A stretch of 46,308 nt of DNA from Methylicorpusculum sp. (GTDB taxonomy: Bacteria; Pseudomonadota; Gammaproteobacteria; Methylococcales; Methylomonadaceae): contig NZ_JAUSBX010000052.1 of assembly GCF_030651835.1 (NCBI RefSeq), forward strand, positions 1 to 46,308, given 5' to 3'. The first letter of the stretch is position 1. Each line of letters opens with the position of its first letter. The notes beneath the pieces are model-generated. The model made no database searches. It was not told where the DNA came from and was given only the letters and a program-made list of their open reading frames with translations. Position numbers and translations under genes: made by a program. Positions 6,730 through 16,700 of this stretch are shown here, one piece after another.

Positions 6730-7710
6730 ATGGAAAATTTGATGGCATTGAATCCGACTGCCGACTTACCGGTGGTACCGCCTTCGAAGGCGACATTGTT
6801 AAAAAACCGCTATCCAGTGGTGGAACGCAGAGAGAACCTATCCTCGATAAGTTTCTTTTCCGATTTTGTGGCAAAGAATCGTCCCGTGGTGGTTCCGAAG
6901 GCATTGAAACATTGTCCGGCGCTCTCCCGCTGGTCAGCCGATCATCTTCGAAAGATTGCCGGCAGCCGCACCGTCAAACTCAAGCAAGGTTTGAACGAGG
7001 AAGGTGTTGTCGGCCTGAAAACAATAGCATCACGATTGAACGACTATCTGGATTGTGTGGAGCTTTTTGAAACCCGGCTGCAACGGAACGAAGTATCGGC
7101 CAAAGATAGGCCGCCCTATTTGCACGACTTACCGTTATTGAGTGTTCTGCCCGATGCTGCAAACGATCTCGACGGATTTCCGTCCGACTATTTTCCGGAC
7201 TGGTATCGGACCGATTGGTTTAAGTTCGCCCAATTCTTCCTTGGGCCGAGTCATAGTTTAACGCCCTTACATTTCGATTGCCTGCTCACTCACAATCTGT
7301 TCTTTCAGGTCAGAGGACGCAAACGCTTCATCCTATTGCATCACGACCAACTGCCGTTCTGTTATCGCTATAAATGGCGCTGGTGCGAGGTCGATGCCGA
7401 AAGCCCCGATTTTATGCGCCATCCTCTTTATCGGGAAGCGCAAGTTCAAGAATGTATTGTAGAACCCGGAGACATGCTTTACATGCCGCCGGGGATGCTT
7501 CATCACGTCCGCAGTCTCGACTGTGCGATGTCATTTAATGTGGATTGGCATACGCGCGGTAGCGCTATTCAGGGGATGTTAGCGCTGAGGCGGGGAATGC
7601 CCATTAAAAACGTTTATTACAATGCGGTCATCGCCCTTGGGCAATGCACCGGACAATCGGCCGGACGGGTGCTTCCCTGGTACCGTTCATATCTGAACTA
7701 CGTCTCATAG
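6730..7710 (+). CDS. JmjC/cupin_8-like Fe(II)/2-oxoglutarate oxygenase
   Basis: The 326-residue protein starts at ATG 6730 with a strong GGAGG at 6721. It shows the cupin_8 (JmjC-like) layout: an N-terminal segment resembling the FIH/PASS1 head (FVAKNRPVVVPKALKHCPAL), TPLHFDCLLTHNLFFQVRGR with the metal motif H181-x-D183, a lysine in GRKRF likely to hold 2-oxoglutarate, and the distal histidine in DMLYMPPGMLHHV (H258). Such enzymes hydroxylate side chains of proteins or carrier-bound amino acids. Its place between the transferase and NRPS 1 suggests tailoring of an NRPS residue or the acyl chain, perhaps creating a metal ligand. The substrate is not known. Confidence 0.8.
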   Translation: MENLMALNPTADLPVVPPSKATLLKNRYPVVERRENLSSISFFSDFVAKNRPVVVPKALKHCPALSRWSADHLRKIAGSRTVKLKQGLNEEGVVGLKTIASRLNDYLDCVELFETRLQRNEVSAKDRPPYLHDLPLLSVLPDAANDLDGFPSDYFPDWYRTDWFKFAQFFLGPSHSLTPLHFDCLLTHNLFFQVRGRKRFILLHHDQLPFCYRYKWRWCEVDAESPDFMRHPLYREAQVQECIVEPGDMLYMPPGMLHHVRSLDCAMSFNVDWHTRGSAIQGMLALRRGMPIKNVYYNAVIALGQCTGQSAGRVLPWYRSYLNYVS

Positions 7711-7720
7711 AGAGGTCATT

Positions 7721-10700
7721 GTGCGCTTCATTGAAGAACCCGGACTAACTGCGAATATTCAAACAACCTACCCCAACTTTGTGGAGCTGGCGTGCAGCAG
7801 GGCGAATGAAAAGCCTGAGCAGACGGCATACGTTTTTCTGCAGGACGGTGAAAACGAAAGTGGCCAGTTAACGTTTGCCGAACTGGATCGGCGCGCCCGC
7901 GCTATCGCCGCCCGGCTTCAAAGTATGGGCATGACCGGCGAACGGGCTCTGCTGCTGTATCCGCCGGGGCTTGATTACATCGAGGGCTTTTTCGGTTGTT
8001 TGTATGCAGGAGTTGTCGCGGTACCTGCCAGCCCTCCTACGCGTCGGCAGAAATCCCGGCTTTTGGCCGTGATTAACGATGCTACACCGGCCGTTATCAT
8101 GACCACAGCGGATCTCGCAGCGAAATATCGGACAAATTCGCCTGGAGCGAATTTGAACAGCCAACGGCTGGCCCGAAGGGTGAAATACAAGGATGTATTT
8201 CATAGTGAATTCGAAGGAATGGCTGAGCGCAACAATAACGGCTTAAATTTAAGCAGTGGAAAACCCTCTCCAGAGGGAGAAGGACGCGACGAGACTAAAG
8301 CGGGTACACCGGCATGGTTTACCACGGATAAACCGGAAGTCGCATTTGCCGAAAGTTGGGTTAAACCAGCGCTTAGCTCCGACAACCTTGCTTTCCTCCA
8401 ATACACCTCTGGGTCTACTGGGGATCCCAAAGGCGTGATGGTCAGTCACGGCAACCTGATGGCCAACCAGGAGGCCATCAAACAAGGTTTCGGACATACC
8501 GAACACACCACGGTAGTCGGCTGGCTACCCCTTTATCATGATATGGGTTTGATCGGAAATCTACTGCAGCCGCTTTATCTGGGAGCCACCGCTATTTTAA
8601 TGCCGCCCATGGCGTTTCTGGAAAAGCCCATACGCTGGCTTAGGGCGATTTCAAATTATCAGGCGAACACTTCCGGTGGCCCCAATTTTGCCTACGACCT
8701 TTGTCTGCGCAAGGTGACTGCCGAACAAATGCAAGGTTTGGATTTGACTGCCTGGAGCTTGGCTTTCAATGGTTCAGAACCGGTACGTGCCGCCACCATG
8801 GAAGGTTTTTCAGAAAAATTTGCCGATTGCGGCTTTCGCCGGGAAAATTTTTTCCCTTGCTATGGTTTAGCCGAAGCCACGCTGTTTGTGTCAGGAGAAA
8901 AACTGCCCTCTGTTGGGTACGCCAAGCACCCCGAAGAAAAGCCCCAAGTCCGCTCGATTTCTTGCGGCTCAACGTCTGACCATCACGAAATCCGCATTGC
9001 CGACCCCGAAACAGGTAGCCCTTGTCAGGAAGGCCGCATCGGTGAAATCTGGGTGGCAGGCCCCAGTATAGCCAAAGGATACTGGAACCGCCCGGAAGAA
9101 TCGGAACAAACCTTCCGTGCCCGATTGGCCGATAAGACGGGTATGGATCGGTCAATTATTGACTCTCTTTCCCACAAGAAAGAAAACAACACGCAACCTT
9201 TTCTTCGCACCGGTGATTTGGGGTTTCTCGATAACGGCCAGCTTTACATCACCGGTCGCATCAAGGATTTGATCATCATCCGTGGCCGGAATTTTTACCC
9301 GCAAGACATCGAACAAGCACTGACCGAGGAAATTCCGGCACTCATTCCCGACGGTTGTGTAGCGTTTTCGGCAACCCATGAAGACGAGGAACAGCTGATT
9401 GTGGTCGCCGAGATCACGCGTGTGGCAATGCGCTCGGGCGACTACGAGGCGATTGCCGCCGCAGTGCGAAAAGTCCTTGCCGAAGTCTGCGAACTGGCTG
9501 CCGCCGAATTAGTCCTGGTGCAAGCCGGTACGGTCCCCAAAACGTCCAGCGGTAAAATTCGGCGCCAACCCTGCAAACAGATGTATTTGGAAAATTCATT
9601 GCCTGTGTTGTTCCGTTCGGGCGAACAACCAAGTGCTAAATACTCTGGAGTGAGAGAACAGACTAATACTGTTGACTTAAGCACTGCAAAGCCCTCTCCA
9701 GAGGGAGAGGGTTGGGTGAGGGGAAATCAGAATAAGGAAAAAAATTTGATTATAACCCCAATGAAACAGAGCAGCCCTACTTCATCGCCGGACCATTTCG
9801 CCGGGAGCGAAATGGGACGCGCAGCGGCCCGTCAGGGCGGAGTCCATGGAGGGACTCCGCAATATCAAATCTTGCAGCAGGCGCTATTGGCCGTGCCTCA
9901 AGCGCAGCGTGCGCCATTAATCACCCGTTTTCTTAGCCATAAGATTGCCCTTCTGTTAAAAGTTGAAGAATCAGCTCTATCTACTGATTCGCCCTTACGA
10001 TCATTGGGGCTCGACTCTCTCAAAGCGGTCGAGCTCAAACATGCGACAGATGATCTACTGGGCATGGATGCGGCTTTGTCGTTGTTTCTATCCGATGATT
10101 CGCTGGAAAAAATAGCCGAAAAACTATCTGAAACCGCCGAATCTACAGCAGGGTGCACCGTACACACCGATCCTTCAGCCGCTACTGAGCAGGATGCTCA
10201 CAGCCCACTTTACAATTCAAACCTGTCTGCGACCCAATTCTCCATGTGGACGATGCAGCAATTAGAGCCGAACAGTATCGTCTACAACCTCCATCTGGCA
10301 TTGCGCATCGCCGGAGCGATCGATCAAGAACGGCTAAAACAAGCTTTCCGTTATCTGACGGCCCGTCATACTATGCTGCGTACATTGTATCGCGCCGGCG
10401 ACAATGATGAGGTTATTCAACAGGTACTGCCAACGTCCGAATTACCGGATTTCTTTACAGCCATCGACGCATCCGCGTGGACGGAAGCTCAACTTCAGGA
10501 TGATATGGCCCGACGGGCCAGAGAATCTTTCGATTTGGCGATAGGGCCGCTACTCCGTATCACAAGTTATGGGCATGGAAAGCAAGGTAACGGTCAATCT
10601 TTACCCACTGACACCTGCCATACCCTTTTAATTTGCGCCCACCATATCGCCGTCGATCTGTGGTCGGTGCTCATTCTCGTCAGCGAACTAAAAACAATCT

Positions 10701-13700
10701 ATACCGAGTTGTCCTCCGGCAGAGAGCCGCTATTAAACGATCTCAATTCAAGCTATACCAATTTTGTCGCTTGGCAACGGCAGTATCTGGAAAGTCCGGC
10801 CTGTGATAAAGCCTGGAATTACTGGCATCGGCAATTGACCGGAGAGCTTCCCCTGCTCTCTCTGCCGACGGATAATCCGAGACCAGCGGTTTCGGATTAT
10901 CGCGGCGCTTCGGTGGCGTTCCGGTTGAATCGGGACGAAACCGAACGACTCAAAAAACTGGCCGGACAGCAGGGTGTGACGCTGTTTGCCTTGCTGCTCA
11001 CAGCATATAAGGTATTGCTACATCGCTATACCCATCAAAAAGATGTAATCATCGGCGTTCCCACCAGCGGACGCAGCCAATCGCGTTTTGCCCCGGTCGT
11101 TGGAAATTTCGTTAATCCGCTGCCCTTACGCAGTTACCCTTCCGGCAACAAAGCCTTTACGGATTATTTGGCGGAAATCAACGAGACCTTGTTAAGTGCG
11201 CTGGAATACCAGTATTTTCCTTTTTCCCTGATGGTGGAACGCCTGCAACCCGAACGCGTCGCCGATCATTGGCCGATTTACCAGACTTTGTTTGTGTTGC
11301 AGCAGGCTCAGGCGGGTATTGATACTGAACTTGCACAATTTGCTCTGGGAGAGGATGGCAAAACTTCGGCTTGGGATGATATGCAAATCAGACCCTTAGC
11401 GATACAACAGCGGGTCGAGAATTTCGACATTAAACTGATGGCGGCAGAGTGTGAGCATGGATTGCAGTTTTCTTTCCAGTATCGCAGCGATTTATTTGAG
11501 CCAAGTACTATTGCAGCTTGGTCTACACATTTTCAAGGACTAATTACAGGTATCATAAACAATGCCAATGTAAAATTGAGCGAGTTGCCTTTACTCTCTA
11601 CCGATGAACGACATAAATTAACGGTTGATTGGAATGCAACAAAAACTGAATATTCAGGCGCGAGTTGTATTCATCAATTATTTGAAACACAGGTAGAAAA
11701 GACTCCAAATGAAATTGCCTTAATCTATCAAGGTCAGCAACTTAGCTATCGAGAATTGAATGCTCGTAGTAACCGTCTAGCCCACGCATTGGTAGCGGCA
11801 AAATTTAAGCCTGATACGCCTATTGGGATTTGCGCTCAGCGGTCATTAGAAATGGTGATTGGGTTACTGGGAATACTAAAAGCAGGCTGTGCTTATTTAC
11901 CGCTAGAGCCTGGCTATCCACATGAACGCCTTTCAGCAATGCTGGACGACTCCGATGCACCTTTAATTCTGGTTCAAGCAGAGTTTGCTCATATATTCTC
12001 TGATTTTACGGGAACAACTCATACGCTTGATGCGGAATTATCAAGTTTTATTGATTTTTCTGAACAGAACCCTGATGTTCAAATCAATGAGGGCAACTTG
12101 GCTTATGTGCTGTTTACTTCTGGTTCTACAGGACGACCTAAAGGCGTAGCAGTGCCTCACAAAGGGGTTCAAAACCATCTTCTTTGGATGCAAGAACACT
12201 TTAGTCTCAATGAAAGTGATACGGTAATGCAAAAAACACCGTACACCTTTGATGTTTCGGTCTCAGAGTTCTTTTGCCCTTTGATAGCGGGCGCACGTCT
12301 GCTGATGGCCGCTCACGATGATCATAAAGATCCTGAACGGCTGGTAGATCTGATTGAACAATACGGTGTCACCACACTGCACTTTGTACCTTCTATGCTG
12401 GGGGCTTTTCTTGGTGCGGCTGATTTTAGCAAATGTATATCTTTGCGGCGGATTATTTGTAACGGTGAAGCATTGAGTTTTGACTTACAAAAACACTTTC
12501 ATGAGTGTTCCAATGCCCAACTTTACAATCTGTATGGTCCTACCGAAGCCTCTATTAATGTTACGGGATGGCTCTGCGACCGAGATCAACTAGAAAATTC
12601 AATTCCGATTGGTAGACCCGTTGGCAACACACAGATTTATGTTTTGGATGAACAGTTTAACCCAGTGCCGATAGGCATTATCGGTGAACTTTACATAGGT
12701 GGTATTCAATTAGCACGCGGGTATTTAAACCAGCCCAGTTTAACTGCTGAACGGTTTGTACCGAATCCATTCGCTAATACAGGAGAGCGTTTATATCGTT
12801 CGGGCGATTTGGCTTGCTACCGCCGGGACGGTGCTGTTAATTATCTGGGTCGAGTTGACCATCAAGTTAAAGTTCGTGGTTTTCGGATTGAACTAGGCGA
12901 AATAGAATCCGTATTGCGACAAAACCCTAACGTTAAAACAGCCATTGTAATGGTACGCGAAGATGGCCCTGGCGGTAAGTATTTGGCAGCATACTGGGTA
13001 AGCAATCAAGAGAAAAACTCTCCTGATACAGAGGTGTTACAGGATTTTCTTAAGGAACATCTTCCTGATTACATGATTCCAGCGGTGCTAATCAAACTAG
13101 AACATCTTCCCTTATCAGCTAATGGCAAGCTGGATCGCAAAGCGTTACCTGTGCCAGATTTTAGCTCACAATTTGCCGACCGGTACGTTGCGCCACAAAA
13201 TGAAGTGGAATACATGTTGGCTCAAGTTTGGTCAAACCTGTTAGGAATCGAACGAATCGGCATACATGATAATTTCTTTGCTTTAGGCGGCGATTCTATT
13301 CTTAGTATCCAGGTTTCAAGTCGGACTCATCAAGCTGGCTGGTCTGTTACACCACGGCAGCTCTTTAAATATCAAACAATCTCTGAACTAGCGACTGTGG
13401 TTGAAAAAAACTCACAAGAATCAAGCGCTACTCAGCTTGAGCAAGATAGTAAAGATTATGTTCCTTACTCAATAAGCAAGCTTTCTCAAATAGAGTTGGA
13501 ATCTTTATTAGAAAGTCATGTAAATATTGAAGATGCTTACCCTCTTTCTTCCATGCAGGAAGGAATATTATTTCATACGCTTAGCAGCCCGGGGTCAGGC
13601 GTTTATGTGATGCAGGATCGCTATGAAATCTGTGGAAAAATTGACTTGGAAGCGTTTCGTCTAGCTTGGCAAAATGTGATGGATAATAACCCTATCTTGC

Positions 13701-16700
13701 GCACCTCATTCGATTGGAATTTAGGAACACGTCCGTTACAAATAGTAAATCGTGACGCTATTCTGCCTTTCGAGTATCTGGATTGGAGTAATTACAACGA
13801 GGCAGATCAACAAGTTCGTTTAGAAACCCTATTACGCTCAGAGCAGGTAAAGGGTTTCGATCTTGGCAGTGGGTTGTCATTTCGTATCCGAATTATAAAA
13901 TGTGGAGACCAACGTTATTTTTGCATTAGAAGTTATCATCATATCCTTATAGACGAATGGTGTACTTCAACTATGTTTCTAGAGTTCCGAGAATATTATG
14001 GGGCTTTATCTCAAGGCAAGCCTCTTCCCGTTATACAAACACATCCATTTCGAGACTATATTGCTTGGCTTGAATGTCAAGATAAAGCGAAAACTGAATC
14101 TTACTGGCGTAGTTACTTGCAAGGTTTTACCGAACCGATGGCGTTGAGTGAGAAACAAGGCTATCGCCCGACTCATATCGAAAGCACGGTAGACGATATT
14201 ACAGTACAGCTCTCTACTGCTGATACCGAAGCACTCAATATTTTGGCGCAACGGTATCGACTTACTCCCAATACATTTGTACAAGGTGCGTTAGCATTAT
14301 TGCTCTGTCGGTATGAGGGACGCCCGGAAGTTCTTTTCGGTGTAACAGTGTCAGGAAGACCTAGCACTTTAGCGGGTGCCGAGACAATGCTTGGGCTATT
14401 AATTAATGCATTACCTCTTCGTATTGCCATCAATGTTGAGCAACCTTTGTTGGAATGGTTGCAAGATTTATTAGAACAAAATTTAGACATGCGTCAATAC
14501 GAATATTCTTCACTTGTTGATATTCAATCCTGGAGTTCTATTCCCCGTAGTGAAGGAGAATTATTCCAACATCTCCTGACATTTGAGAATGCGCCTATCG
14601 ATTCCAGTTTGTTGACTGAAAATGACATCATTAACATGAGTTTGGTATGGAATCGTGTTCATACGAATTATCCGATAACATTCGTCGCTATTCCAGGTAA
14701 ACAATTAAACCTACGGATTACTTATCAGACAGCACAGTTTGATTCTCAGTATATCAAACGGATGATTGGACATTTTCAGACTCTGCTGGAAGAAATGATC
14801 CATCATCCTGACAAGCGAGTAGGGGAAGTGAACATACTTGCTCGTCATGAACATCAGCAAATTCTACTGGATTGGAATCAAACGAAACATTCGTATCCAG
14901 AGCCGTGCGATATTGTGGTACTTTTCGAAGCGCAAGCGGTGCTGACACCCGATGCTATCGCCACCGCTTTTCAGGGACAAGAGCTTACTTACTTCGAACT
15001 CAATAACCGCGTCAACCGTGTTGCCCATGCGCTATTGTCAGAAGGTGTTGGTCACGAAACGCTGATTGCTATCTTTAATGATCGCGGCATCGATTATCTG
15101 GTGATGCTGCTGAGTGTATTCAAAGCCGGTAGCGCCTATCTTCCGCTCGATCCCAGCCACCCCGACGGAAGAATTGCACAGGTGCTGAAAGAAAGTGGAG
15201 TCGGATTGATATTGACCGGCACTTCCTATTTTGAACGTGTACTGGCTTTGGCTGGTATGGTTGGAGATAGCATGGATACAGGAGGTGGGGTTACGCATGG
15301 CGCAGTTTCCGTGGAACAAACGCCAACAACTCGGGCGTGCGCTTCGTTAAGCGTTCAGTTGCTATGCCAACCTGACGTGCTCCTCCTGGAGGAATTGGAA
15401 TCCTGCGAAAACGAGGTAGAAAACCCGCCCGGAGGCCATACCCCGGAAAGTCTGGCTTTCGTCATCTTCACATCGGGTTCTACCGGTATGCCGAAAGGCG
15501 CCATGGTCGAACACAAGGGCATGTTTAACAACCTTATTACCAAAGTCCCGACTTTGGGATTAACGGGAGGTGACGTCATCGCGCAAACGGCCGGGCAGTG
15601 TTTCGACATTTCCGTTTGGCAACACCTGACCGCGCTGGTGTGCGGAGCGAGAGTAGAAATATTCCCTGATGAGATTGTCAAGGAACCTAACCAGCTACTA
15701 GCGCAACTGGCGGAGCGCGGCGTTACCGTTTTGGAAGCCGTTCCATCCATGATACAGGCGTTGTTGGATATAGCTGACGATGTCCTTGAACTGCCAAAAT
15801 TACGCTGGTTGATCGCTTGCGGCGAGGCATTCCCGCCGGAATTATGTAGGCGCTGGATGGACCGGTTTCCTCATGTCAAGGTGCTCAACGCCTACGGCCC
15901 CGCCGAATGTTCGGACGATGTGTCTTACTATGAAGTACCCGCTAGACCGGGTGATACGGAAACCCTCGTACCAATCGGTAGACCGGTCCATAACACTCGA
16001 TTGTATCTTCTGGACCGTTGGCTGGAGCCTGTACCCATCGGCGTGCCGGGCGAAATCTGCGTGGCCGGCATTCAAGTTGGGCGCGGCTATCTCAATCGTC
16101 CGGATTTTACGGCCGAAAAATTCATTCCGGATCCCTTCGATGAAGCAGGCACGCGGTTGTATCGCACCGGCGATATCGGCCGTTATCGCGAGGACGGTGC
16201 TATCGAATTTCTGGGCCGGATCGATCATCAGGTCAAAATTCGTGGCGTTCGCATCGAACCCGGCGAAATTGAGGCGCAGCTCCTGACCTTTCCTAACGTG
16301 GAACAAGCCCTGGTCACGGTCCGGGAGGACGGTGTGAGCGGTAAACGCCTAGTGGCTTATATCGTATGCGGCGAAGAGGACATAAACAGTGACGCTGAAT
16401 TAATCAGTCGCATCGATTCCCTACCGATTGCGACCCTTCTGACCTCCATGGATGGAGGAAATGCCGACGACGGCCGGGAGCAGTCGCGGCCGCCCCCCTT
16501 GGCAGTCGGAAAACTGCGCGAGCATCTGGCCGCCAGATTGCCGAACGCGATGATGCCGTCGGCTTTCGTCCGGCTGAATGCCATGCCGCTTGGCGCTAAC
16601 GGCAAGATCGACCGCAAAGCATTGCCGGAGCCGGATATGGCAGGGCAAAGCGACCGTGCTTATGTCGCACCGCGCAATCCCGCCGAGGAAGCGCTAGTCG

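Noticed and set aside
8256-8438. Open frames on other phases and strands inside NRPS 1, including many of 60-150 codons
   Set aside because: They lack ribosome-binding sites and protein-family motifs, and arise from a long GC-biased gene in another frame.
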